A DNA stretch of 8,825 nucleotides from Chloroflexota bacterium (GTDB lineage: Bacteria; Chloroflexota; Ktedonobacteria; Ktedonobacterales; Ktedonobacteraceae), in contig CADDYT010000208.1 of NCBI GenBank assembly GCA_902810755.1, positions 1 through 8,825 of the forward strand, written 5' to 3'. Positions 1 to 6,565 of the stretch are shown here, piece after piece. How positions within the stretch are numbered: position 1 is the stretch's first letter; each line of letters starts with the position of its first letter. A program made the position numbers and the translations under genes. A model generated the notes under the pieces. It was not told where the DNA came from and made no database searches. It was given only the letters and a program-made list of their open reading frames with translations.

Positions 1-50
1 GCCACGCCCCAGGCCGTCCAACCCGGCGCAGGCCAGCCACGCCCCAGGCC
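1..50. repeat. Short GC-rich direct repeat (15 bp, two copies)
   Basis: The 15-mer GCCACGCCCCAGGCC occurs at 1-15 and again, identically, at 36-50. Between the copies lies a CAACCCGGCG motif (19-28) that recurs at 143-152 and 191-200. The block therefore appears to be the edge of a larger repeat-rich region that continues to the left of the window. No reading frame here resembles a protein. Confidence 0.6.
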
Positions 51-137
51 ACCCGCAAGGGGTGGCCCTACTATATACGAGAGCTGCGCAGACAAGACAA
101 GTCGTATATAGTAGGGCCACCCCTTGCGGGTGGCCTG
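45..137. repeat. Perfect 36-bp inverted repeat forming a 93-bp hairpin
   Basis: Positions 45-80 are the exact reverse complement of 102-137, with a 21-base loop at 81-101. The outer part of each arm is itself a small hairpin (47-54 pairs with 60-67; the mirror image is 115-135), so the whole can fold as a cruciform with sub-hairpins. The inner part of each arm is AT-rich (CTATATACGA). The loop contains an 8-bp palindrome, CTGCGCAG (84-91). No obvious target-site duplication or transposase is present. It may be a dispersed MITE-like intergenic repeat or a transcription terminator without a T-tract; the sequence alone does not decide. Confidence 0.8.
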
Positions 138-234
138 CGGTGCAACCCGGCGGACGAACCGCGCCCGCACGCCGCGACTGGCCTGCGGTGCAACCCGGCG
201 GACGAACCGCGGGGCGCAACCCGATGGCCTGCGG
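132..234. repeat. GC-rich 46-48 bp tandem repeat, about 2.3 copies
   Basis: A 32-base unit at 132-163 is repeated exactly at 180-211, and its first nine bases (GGCCTGCGG) recur at 226-234, giving a period of 48 then 46 bases. Each unit contains GCAACCCGGCGG, and a diverged CAACCCGA copy sits at 217-224. The first unit overlaps the end of the right arm of the 93-bp hairpin, so the two repeat types are physically joined. It shows no coding character. Confidence 0.75.
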
Positions 235-338
235 AACCGGGAGCCTGAAACGGCGTGGAATGGCTAAACCGGGAGGAGCGATAATAGTATATTTCTGGTA
301 TTGTTATCAGTATCTTTCGCTACTAAGGAGTAAAAGCT
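235..338 (+). promoter_or_regulatory. Leader of the ABC-2 exporter operon with ribosome binding site
   Basis: Base composition drops sharply from the GC-rich repeats to AT-rich sequence around 280-320, as expected just upstream of a transcribed gene. A strong Shine-Dalgarno AAGGAG lies at 325-330, eight bases before the ATG at 339, which fixes the start of the ATPase gene. A -10-like GATAAT occurs at 280-285, but no matching -35 box is visible, so the promoter position is only a guess. The ribosome binding site is clear. Confidence 0.4.
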
Positions 339-1331
339 ATGTCTGCTGAGATGCAGACAACGACACATGGGAAACAGTCTCCGGTGAGAGAGACACAGAC
401 GCCGGGGAATGAGGCGATTGTCGTTGAAAATTTTAGCAAGAGCTACGGCTCGCATCGAGTCGTTGATCATCTGCAGTTTCGCGTGCAGACAGGAGAGGTG
501 TTTGCGCTGCTGGGGCCAAACGGAGCAGGCAAGACCACAACAGTCGAGACACTTGAGGGTTATCGCAGGGCCGATGAGGGAACGGTGCGCGTGCTGGGGC
601 TGGATCCCATCCGCGACGCCGCCGCCTTGAAGCCGCAGATCGGCGTGATGTTGCAGCAGGACGGCTTATATCCCGCGCTGACGGCCCGCGAGGTGTTGCG
701 CCTGTTCGCCAGCTATTATGAGCAGCCGCAGGATTGCGACGCGCTGCTGGAACGGGTCGGCCTGAGCGACGCGGTGAAGACGCGCTGTCGCAGACTTTCC
801 GGTGGCCAGAAACGCCGTCTGGCGCTGGCTGTGGCACTGGTGGGCAATCCCCGCCTGGTCTTCATGGACGAGCCGACAGCTGGCATGGACCCGCAGGCAC
901 GACTGGCCACCTGGGAAATTATTCGCGACCTGAAACGCGAGGGCGCGACCGTCCTGCTGACCACCCACCTGATGGACGAGGCGGAACGCCTGGCCGACCG
1001 CGTGGCCATCATCGACCACGGACGCCTGATCGCGCTGGATACGCCTGCCAACCTCACTGGCGGCCAGAACGCAACCATTGTACGCTTCGTCGCCCCGGCG
1101 GGGCTGGATTGCCAGCAACTGGCGGCGCTACCTTCGGCGAGCAAGGCCGAGGAGGTGCGCCCTGGCAGCTATGTAATCGATGTGGCTGAGGCTGCTACAG
1201 TTGCCGCGCTGCTGGCGGAATTGACGGCCTGGCTGCGTGATAACAATATCACCCTCTCCGAACTGCGGGTAGGGCATGGCTCGCTGGAAGACCTGTTCCT
1301 GCGCCTGACCGGAACGGAGGTGAGGGAGTAA
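339..1331 (+). CDS. ABC-2 type exporter, ATP-binding subunit (DrrA/CcmA-like)
   Basis: Cytoplasmic ATPase of an ABC exporter, 330 residues; it hydrolyses ATP to power the membrane protein encoded directly downstream. All nucleotide-binding motifs are intact: Walker A GPNGAGKTT (59-67), Q-loop near Q106, signature LSGGQ (153-157), Walker B LVFMDEP (173-179) and H-loop H210. The TxGMDP D-loop is typical of the DrrA/NatA group. After about residue 245 comes a C-terminal accessory region of about 85 residues, common in drug and antibiotic exporter ATPases. The first 25 residues are a polar extension before the ABC fold; the ATG is nevertheless supported by AAGGAG eight bases upstream. The stop is 2 bases before the next ATG, so the pair is certainly co-transcribed. 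The substrate (drug, lipid, polysaccharide or other) cannot be read from the sequence. Confidence 0.95.
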   Translation: MSAEMQTTTHGKQSPVRETQTPGNEAIVVENFSKSYGSHRVVDHLQFRVQTGEVFALLGPNGAGKTTTVETLEGYRRADEGTVRVLGLDPIRDAAALKPQIGVMLQQDGLYPALTAREVLRLFASYYEQPQDCDALLERVGLSDAVKTRCRRLSGGQKRRLALAVALVGNPRLVFMDEPTAGMDPQARLATWEIIRDLKREGATVLLTTHLMDEAERLADRVAIIDHGRLIALDTPANLTGGQNATIVRFVAPAGLDCQQLAALPSASKAEEVRPGSYVIDVAEAATVAALLAELTAWLRDNNITLSELRVGHGSLEDLFLRLTGTEVRE

Positions 1332-1333
1332 CG

Positions 1334-2122
1334 ATGGCGACACAAACAAGAGCAAACTCCCCTGACAGCACCCTCAAAACGGGGGCCGCACCACTGGCCC
1401 GGCAGATTCTCAGCCAGACGCGCTATGAACTGCTGCTCACCCTGCGACGCGGCGAGAATATCCTGGTCACATTGATCGTTCCCGTGCTGCTGCTCATCTT
1501 TTTCACTTCGTTAAACATTGTCCCGACGGTCAACGGCAGCGCCATCAACTTCCTGTTGCCCGGCATTCTGGCGCTGGCAATCATCGCGGCAGGTATGGTG
1601 AATCTGGGCATCGCTACCGCCTATGAACGCTATTATGGCGTGCTGAAACGGCTGGGAAGCTCGCCGCTGCCGCGCAGTGGGCTGATTGTGGCAAAAATCC
1701 TCTCCATTCTGGTGCTGGAAGCGGTACAGGTGATCCTGCTGGTAGGGGTCGCGGTGCTGCTCTACGGCTGGCGTCCGGCGGGCAACGCGGCGCTGGCGCT
1801 GCTGGTCATCGCCGTCGGCACGGTAGCCTTTGCCGCACTGGGACTGGCAATGGCGGGGGCGTTGCGCGCAGAACTGACGCTGGCGGGAGCCAATGCCCTT
1901 TTCCTGCTCTTCGTCCTGCTCGGCGGCGGTATCCTGCCGCTCGACCACCTGCCCGCTCCTCTGGCAGCCTTTGCGCAGATATTGCCCGCCACCGCCCTCA
2001 CGCAGGCATTGCAGGCGGCGATGACCGGTGGGGCCGCTTTTCCCGGCTTTCCCCTGCTCCTCCTCTGCATCTGGGCCATCATCATCCTGCTGGTCGCAGT
2101 GCGCACATTTCAATGGGAATAG
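1334..2122 (+). CDS. ABC-2 type exporter, membrane permease subunit (DrrB-like)
   Basis: Integral membrane partner of the preceding ATPase, 262 residues. Six hydrophobic segments are visible at roughly residues 43-60, 72-94, 118-143, 151-176, 182-201 and 238-256, the usual count for an ABC-2 permease. The stretch ERYYGVLKRLGSSPLPR (98-114), between segments 2 and 3, matches the E-R...G-x-L-K/R-x-L...P-L pattern typical of the family and is the probable contact with the ATPase. The cytoplasmic N-terminus (1-42) is polar. Translation starts at an ATG two bases after the ATPase stop, with GGAGGTGAGG (1316-1325) inside the end of the ATPase gene as ribosome binding site. One ATPase and one six-helix protein suggest a dimer of heterodimers. 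The length is normal and nothing is broken. Confidence 0.93.
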   Translation: MATQTRANSPDSTLKTGAAPLARQILSQTRYELLLTLRRGENILVTLIVPVLLLIFFTSLNIVPTVNGSAINFLLPGILALAIIAAGMVNLGIATAYERYYGVLKRLGSSPLPRSGLIVAKILSILVLEAVQVILLVGVAVLLYGWRPAGNAALALLVIAVGTVAFAALGLAMAGALRAELTLAGANALFLLFVLLGGGILPLDHLPAPLAAFAQILPATALTQALQAAMTGGAAFPGFPLLLLCIWAIIILLVAVRTFQWE

Positions 2123-2128
2123 AGAGCG

Positions 2129-2166
2129 GATGCAGACAACAATGGCGCGCCATTGTTGTCTGCATC
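2129..2166. terminator. Perfect 38-bp palindrome between convergent operons
   Basis: The sequence is identical to its own reverse complement over all 38 bases, with the centre GGCGCGCC at 2144-2151. It starts 6 bases after the stop of the ABC-2 permease gene and ends 2 bases before the stop codon of the minus-strand OppF-type gene. A hairpin placed exactly between two converging genes is best explained as a shared bidirectional terminator. Neither strand has a T-run after the stem, so it is not a classic intrinsic terminator. It could instead slow polymerase or protect the 3' ends of both mRNAs. Confidence 0.6.
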
Positions 2167-2168
2167 TA

Positions 2169-3182
2169 TCAGATTGCGCTGACTTCTTCGGAGAAGTGGC
2201 AGGCGGCGTAGTGATTGTTCCCCTCTTTGCGCTCGAAGACCGGCTCCACTTCGCGGCAAATTTGCTGTGCCATGGGGCAGCGAGTGTGGAAACGGCAGCC
2301 TCTGGGAATGTTGATCGGGCTGGGCAGGTCACCGGAGAGGATGATGCGCTGACGGCGTTTCTCGATTTTAGGATCGGGAATGGGAACCGCCGAGAGCAGG
2401 GCCTTTGTATAGGGATGTTTGGGGCTGGCGTAGAGTTCTTCGCGATCGGCCAGTTCTACGATCTTACCAAGATACATCACGGCGATGCGGTCGGCGACGT
2501 GGCGCACAACGCTGAGGTCGTGTGAGACAAAAAGGTAGGTCAGGTGGAACTGCTCCTGCAGGCGCTGCAAGAGGTTGAGTACCTGCGCGCGAATGGAGAC
2601 ATCCAGCGCGGAAACCGGCTCGTCGGCAATCACAAGCTCCGGGTTAATGGCGAGGGCGCGCGCAACGGCGATACGCTGGCGCTGGCCTCCACTGAATTCG
2701 TGTGGATAACGGTCGATATATTCGGGGCGCAGACCAACGATATGCAGCAGTTCTTCGGTACGCTCGCGAATCTCTTTCGGGGACGCGACGCGATAGACAT
2801 GCATTGGTTCAGCGACCAGTGAGCCAATAGTGTAGCGAGGGTTGAGCGAGGCGAAGGGGTCCTGGAAAATCATCTGTATCTTGCGGCGCATCTGGCGCAA
2901 CTGCTCGCCCTCCAGCTTTGCCAGGTCCTGACCTTCAAAGAGCATCTCACCGGCGGTTGGCTTATACAGGCGCACGATGGTACGCCCGATGGTGGTTTTG
3001 CCGGAACCGCTCTCACCCACCAGCCCCATCGTCTTGCCGCGCTCAATGCTAAAGCTGACGCCATCCACAGCCCGTACATGGCCCACGACCCTCTGGATGA
3101 TGATACCCTGGGTCAGTGGAAAATACATCTTGAGATCGCGCACATCGAGCATCGTTTTGCTCGCAACTACAGTATCTACCAT
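2169..3182 (-). CDS. oppF: Oligopeptide/dipeptide importer ATPase, OppF/DppF type
   Basis: Second ATPase of the importer and last gene of the operon; 337 residues, a normal length. It sits on the cytoplasmic face and pairs with the OppD-type ATPase. Motifs: Walker [10 protein letters not shown] (56-64), Q-loop Q107 in FQDP, signature FSGGQRQR (163-170), Walker B LVIADEP (183-189) and H-loop H221. The [11 protein letters not shown] string is typical of the OppF/DppF branch. After the ABC core comes the oligopeptide-transporter C-terminal region (about 240-325, with [12 protein letters not shown]), which carries four cysteines: C296, C302, C309 and C328. The ATG follows AAGGAG (3197-3192) by nine bases. 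That site overlaps the stop codon of the upstream ATPase gene, whose end is 13 bases away. The opp name marks position and family only; the substrate could be peptide, nickel or another small molecule. Confidence 0.93.
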   Translation of the reverse strand: MVDTVVASKTMLDVRDLKMYFPLTQGIIIQRVVGHVRAVDGVSFSIERGKTMGLVGESGSGKTTIGRTIVRLYKPTAGEMLFEGQDLAKLEGEQLRQMRRKIQMIFQDPFASLNPRYTIGSLVAEPMHVYRVASPKEIRERTEELLHIVGLRPEYIDRYPHEFSGGQRQRIAVARALAINPELVIADEPVSALDVSIRAQVLNLLQRLQEQFHLTYLFVSHDLSVVRHVADRIAVMYLGKIVELADREELYASPKHPYTKALLSAVPIPDPKIEKRRQRIILSGDLPSPINIPRGCRFHTRCPMAQQICREVEPVFERKEGNNHYAACHFSEEVSAI

Positions 3183-3195
3183 CTTCTACAACTCC

Positions 3196-4278
3196 TTACG
3201 ATGCCGGTTGGGCGGTCTCATCTGCCGCCAGAGCAATAGCAGCCTGCATAGCTTCCAGCCGCGCCCGTCGTCGCTTTTCGGCGTAAGCCTGCTCTCTGGG
3301 GTCGGTCACGTCCACCCAGCAGGCTTTGCGATGGGCAGAGTTGCCGGGCAGGGGATCGAGCGAAGGCATAGTGCGGCAAATGGCGCGCGCAAAGGCACAG
3401 CGCGGCATAAAGGGACAGCCGGCGGGCGGGTGAACCAGATCAGGAGGGGCGCCCTCGATGGTTCGCAGCATACTGGTGCGCTGCTCATCCAGACGCGGGA
3501 CAGAGTCAAGCAGGCCGAGGGTGTAGGGATGGCGGGGGTTGGCAAAGAGTTCGTCGGTAGGCGCAGTCTCCACCACTTTGCCCGCGTACATGACCACCAC
3601 GCGGTCAGTCATGCCGGCCACGACACCGAGATCGTGTGTGATAAGGATGACAGCGGTGCCAAACTCTTTGCAAACGCCGTTGATCAGTTCGAGGATTTGC
3701 GCCTGCACGGTCACATCGAGGGCGGTAGTTGGCTCGTCGGCGATCAGGAGTTTGGGATTGCAGGCCAGGGCAATGGCGATCATCACACGCTGGCGCATGC
3801 CGCCACTGAACTGGTGGGGGTAGGAATTGATACGGCGAGCGGCATCGGGAATACCAACCTGGTCAAGCAGGCTGATAGCGCGTTTCATGGCCTCATCCTT
3901 GCTCACTTTCAGGTGAATGCGCAGCCCCTCGGCAATTTGCGCGCCAACGGTCATCGTGGGATTGAGACAGGTCATGGGATCCTGGAAAATCATGCCAATC
4001 TTGCTGCCGCGAATCCGGCGCATCTGGCTTTCCGGCAAGCTCAGCAGGTCTTCATCCTCAAAAAGGACGCTACCGCCGATGTACTCGCCCGGCGGCTGGG
4101 GAATCAGGCGCATGATAGAGAGAGCGGTCACGCTTTTGCCGCAGCCGCTTTCGCCGACCACACCGACTCTTTCGCCAGGCTTCACAGAGAAGCTCACGCC
4201 ATTGACGGCGTGGACATAGCCGGCCTTTACCTTAAAGTAGAGCTTGAGGTCCTGCACCTCGAGCAAATGTTCACCCAA
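3196..4278 (-). CDS. oppD: Oligopeptide/dipeptide importer ATPase, OppD/DppD type
   Basis: First ATPase of the importer, 360 residues. Motifs: Walker [10 protein letters not shown] (42-50), Q-loop Q99, signature FSGGMRQR (157-164, with the M typical of the OppD/DppD branch), Walker B LLIADEP (177-183) and H-loop H215. The C-terminal region contains [15 protein letters not shown] and four cysteines, C288, C294, C301 and C320, with the same spacing as in the OppF-type partner. A charged, probably helical tail (about 327-352) follows. The start is a TTG: GGAAGGAG (4293-4286) lies seven bases before it, and no ATG or GTG is in frame between the upstream TAA (4302-4300) and this codon. The gene begins 21 bases after the permease gene, in the same operon. 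The exact ligand is unknown. Confidence 0.93.
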   Translation of the reverse strand: MGEHLLEVQDLKLYFKVKAGYVHAVNGVSFSVKPGERVGVVGESGCGKSVTALSIMRLIPQPPGEYIGGSVLFEDEDLLSLPESQMRRIRGSKIGMIFQDPMTCLNPTMTVGAQIAEGLRIHLKVSKDEAMKRAISLLDQVGIPDAARRINSYPHQFSGGMRQRVMIAIALACNPKLLIADEPTTALDVTVQAQILELINGVCKEFGTAVILITHDLGVVAGMTDRVVVMYAGKVVETAPTDELFANPRHPYTLGLLDSVPRLDEQRTSMLRTIEGAPPDLVHPPAGCPFMPRCAFARAICRTMPSLDPLPGNSAHRKACWVDVTDPREQAYAEKRRRARLEAMQAAIALAADETAQPAS

Positions 4279-4299
4279 ATTTTTACTCCTTCCGCCACA

Positions 4300-5250
4300 T
4301 TAGCGTTCCGTCATGTAGGGGTCAAGTGCGTCACGCAAGCCATCACCGACAAGGTTAAAGCTGAGTACCGTAAAGAAGATGAGCAGGCCAGGGACGAAGA
4401 CGAGCAAGGGATCGACATCGATGAGGTTCTGCGCCACCCCGATCATGCTGCCCCAGCTGGCGACCGGCGGCTGAATACCAAAGCCGAAGTAGCTCAGCAC
4501 CGATTCTGTGATAATATTGGCCCCGACGAGCAGGGTAGCGTTGACGATAATCGGCCCGGCAGCGTTGGGCAGGATGTGGCGGAACATGATACTGAAATTT
4601 TTCGCGCCAATAGTACGAGCTGCCAGAACGTATTCGCGCTCCCGCAGGGCCAGAAATTCCCCTCGCACCAGGCGGGCGCTATACGTCCAGCCAAAGGCGG
4701 CGATCAGGATAATCACGCTCCTGGGCGAGCCATCGGTAAAGGTGGCAGAAAGCACAAAGAGCAGGAGGTAGAAGGGTATCGCCAGAATTACGTCGGTGAA
4801 GCGCATCAACAGGTTATCGACGATGCCGCCGTAGTAACCGGCGAAAGAGCCAATACCCACGCCAAAAATGATGGCCATGAGCATAGAGGCCAGGCCGACA
4901 ATAAGTGAGGTTTGTCCGCCGACCATAGCACGAGCCAGCGTATCGCGGCCAACATCATCGGTGCCGAGGGGATACTTCCAGGACGGGCCGGCCAGCGTGT
5001 CACTGACACTGGTAACATGCGTCGCGTTGGGGTCGTTATGGCCGGTGACGGTAGGACCCAGGAAACAGAAGAGGAACATGAAAACCAGGAAGGCTGCGCC
5101 AATGATGGCTGCCTTGTTACGCATAAAGCGATCGAAAATGATGCGGCCCTGGCTGCGCCGCTTCTGTACGAGCGCGGGAGTGACCTCCAGAAATGGCTCG
5201 ATCTCCTCTTCTGTGGTATTAGAGAGGTTCAGTTGTTCCGATATGTCCAT
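4300..5250 (-). CDS. oppC: Oligopeptide/dipeptide importer permease, OppC/DppC type
   Basis: One of two channel-forming membrane proteins, 316 residues. A cytoplasmic N-terminus of about 46 residues, acidic then basic (RRSQGRIIFDRFMRNKAA), leads into the first membrane segment (about 47-67). An extracytoplasmic stretch of about 45 residues follows, containing the family motif HPLGTD in the form YPLGTDDVGRD (93-103). Further segments lie near 113-138, 155-172, 178-195, 232-252 and 283-302. The EAA coupling loop is clear at about 206-229 (REYVLAARTIGAKN, then HILPN); this is the docking site for the ATPases. The ATG is preceded by AAGGAG (5262-5257) with a six-base gap. It lies 46 bases after the OppB-type gene. 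The typical OppC/DppC ending, LVGDGLRDALDP, is intact. Confidence 0.93.
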   Translation of the reverse strand: MDISEQLNLSNTTEEEIEPFLEVTPALVQKRRSQGRIIFDRFMRNKAAIIGAAFLVFMFLFCFLGPTVTGHNDPNATHVTSVSDTLAGPSWKYPLGTDDVGRDTLARAMVGGQTSLIVGLASMLMAIIFGVGIGSFAGYYGGIVDNLLMRFTDVILAIPFYLLLFVLSATFTDGSPRSVIILIAAFGWTYSARLVRGEFLALREREYVLAARTIGAKNFSIMFRHILPNAAGPIIVNATLLVGANIITESVLSYFGFGIQPPVASWGSMIGVAQNLIDVDPLLVFVPGLLIFFTVLSFNLVGDGLRDALDPYMTER

Positions 5251-5296
5251 CGCTATCTCCTTTCCTTTCAGGAGGACGCAGGGAAATCTCCACCGG

Positions 5297-6259
5297 CTAC
5301 GAGTAACGAATACGCGGATCCATCACCCCGTAGAGAATATCCGCGATCAAGTTGAACCCGATTACAAAGACGGAACTGAGCATTAAGATAGCCAGCAAGA
5401 CAGGGTAATCACGCGCTTCCAGCGACTGGAAGAAGAGGAGGCCCATGCCCGGCCAGGCAAAGATACCTTCGGTGATGGTTGCGCCGCCGGCGATCGCGCC
5501 AAAATCGAGGGCCACGACGGTAATCAGGGGAATGACAGCGTTGCGTAGAGCGTGGCGCAGCAGCAAACGCACGGGGCCAACGCCTTTCGCACGCGCCGTG
5601 CGCATGTAGTCCTGCTTCACCACCTCGATCATGCTGGAGCGCATATAGCGGCTCCAACCGGCAATGAAGAGGATGGAAAGCACCAGCATTGGCAAGATCA
5701 GGTGCTGGAGGTGATCGATAAAGGCGTCGAAGGGGTCGAGCTGGTAGCCCAGCGTTTGCATGCCGGAGGTAGGCAGAATATGCAGCCAGACGCCGAAGAT
5801 GTACTGTGCAAAGACGCCGAAGAGGAAGGCAGGCATAGCAATACCAAAGTAGGAGAGCGTCGTCAAAGCGTAATCGGTGATACTGCCTTGCCTGACTCCT
5901 GAGATAATGCCGAAGAAAAGCGCAAGGACAAGGGCCAGCGCCAGCGCGGGAAGAAACAGTTGCAGCGTAGCCGGGAACCGCTGCCCGAGGATATAGGTGA
6001 CGGGCAGGTTGGTGGCAAAGGAGAAGCCGAAGTCACCGACAAGGGCGCGTCCCAACCATTTGACGTACTGAATAGGAACAGGATCATTCAGACCAAAGCG
6101 AGCGCGCATAGCTTCACGCGCAGCCGGGGTCAGGTGCGGGTTGAAGAGAACCTGATCAGGGCCGCCCGGCATCAGGTGAATCAAAGTGAACATGAAGATA
6201 GACAGCAGAAACAACAACGGAATTGCCTGCAAAAGCCGCCTGATGATATATCGTCCCAT
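5297..6259 (-). CDS. oppB: Oligopeptide/dipeptide importer permease, OppB/DppB type
   Basis: Second channel-forming membrane protein, 320 residues from the start chosen here. The frame is open to an ATG at 6283 (eight more residues), but GGAGG (6269-6265) lies five bases before the ATG at 6259, and the protein from there begins MGRYIIRRLLQAIPLLFLLS, the normal OppB/DppB opening. Nothing like a ribosome binding site precedes 6283. Membrane segments are near residues 10-30, 100-121, 132-155, 187-203, 241-263 and 285-310. Family features include LMPGGP after segment 1, RFGLNDPVPIQYVKWL (54-69) in the external loop, and the EAA coupling loop at about 216-247 (MRTARAKG, then LRHALRNA). GIFAWPGMGLL (265-275) is also typical. 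The C-terminus (DILYGVMDPRIRY) is complete. It should form a heterodimer with the OppC-type protein. Confidence 0.92.
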   Translation of the reverse strand: MGRYIIRRLLQAIPLLFLLSIFMFTLIHLMPGGPDQVLFNPHLTPAAREAMRARFGLNDPVPIQYVKWLGRALVGDFGFSFATNLPVTYILGQRFPATLQLFLPALALALVLALFFGIISGVRQGSITDYALTTLSYFGIAMPAFLFGVFAQYIFGVWLHILPTSGMQTLGYQLDPFDAFIDHLQHLILPMLVLSILFIAGWSRYMRSSMIEVVKQDYMRTARAKGVGPVRLLLRHALRNAVIPLITVVALDFGAIAGGATITEGIFAWPGMGLLFFQSLEARDYPVLLAILMLSSVFVIGFNLIADILYGVMDPRIRYS

Positions 6260-6293
6260 AAGCACCTCCGTAAAAACAACCATGATGAGGACG

Positions 6294-6344
6294 AAAATGT
6301 TGCATATAGTTTAACATATTTCTATGTCTGTATGCCAACATTTT
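6294..6344 (-). promoter_or_regulatory. AT-rich imperfect inverted repeat upstream of the permease genes
   Basis: AAAATGTTGCATA at 6294-6306 is mirrored by TATGCCAACATTTT at 6331-6344; the arms match except for one extra base, and 24 AT-rich bases lie between them. The element is 35-85 bases upstream of the OppB-type start, in the only AT-rich island of the gap. On the minus strand it contains a -35-like TTGGCA within the right arm, but no convincing -10 box at the standard distance. It could be an operator/promoter for the four distal genes or a leader hairpin. Confidence 0.35.
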
Positions 6345-6453
6345 ATCTACTGAACTGGGACAAACGCCTGTACTTACGTATTTTTTCGGATGTTGACACG
6401 CGCATTGCCTGGTTTCTGGTCGCGATGGCACCACACGCAACACAGGGGAGAAG

Positions 6454-6545
6454 CCCGATAGAGACCTGCGCGGATTTACGCAGGTCTCCACCGGGAGGCA
6501 CTCTGCTACTTACAGAGACGGTCTACTGCGCTCGTTAGACGAGCG
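6454..6545 (-). other. Cluster of three stem-loops after the binding-protein gene
   Basis: In the gap between the binding-protein and permease genes three hairpins follow one another. One is 6529-6535 with 6539-6545 (7 bp, three-base loop). The second is 6501-6505 with 6513-6517 (5 bp). The third is 6461-6470 with 6479-6488 (10 perfect pairs, eight-base loop), extended by CCCG/CGGG at 6454-6457 and 6492-6495. No T-run follows any of them on the minus strand. Such structures often act as partial terminators or shield the upstream mRNA from 3' exonucleases, which would raise the level of the binding protein over the permeases. The rest of the 306-base gap (6260-6565) holds no gene that I can support. 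Confidence 0.5.
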
Positions 6546-6565
6546 TACAAACGCTACCAACGAGG

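Noticed and set aside
132..211. CRISPR-like pattern: two identical 32-base repeats
   Set aside because: Only two complete copies exist, the interval is just 16 bases, the units are very GC-rich, and there is no cas gene. It is a tandem repeat, not an array.
62..349. Plus-strand frame of 95 codons across the repeats
   Set aside because: It is composed of translated repeat units (AVQPGGRTA twice), starts inside the hairpin and overlaps the exporter ATPase start. No ribosome site was seen.
1511..2332. Minus-strand frame of 273 codons
   Set aside because: It crosses the palindrome and is antisense to the ABC-2 permease gene, with a Gln/Arg-rich low-complexity translation and no recognisable fold.
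2977..4908. Plus-strand open frame of 643 codons
   Set aside because: It runs antisense to three clearly recognisable importer genes (OppF, OppD and OppC types). Its translation is rich in His, Ala, Gly and Asp with no domain, as expected for the shadow of GC-rich genes.
6156..6491. Minus-strand frame of 111 codons in the gap before the permease genes
   Set aside because: It overlaps the OppB-type N-terminus in another frame, passes through the hairpins, has no ribosome site, and shows no protein-like pattern.
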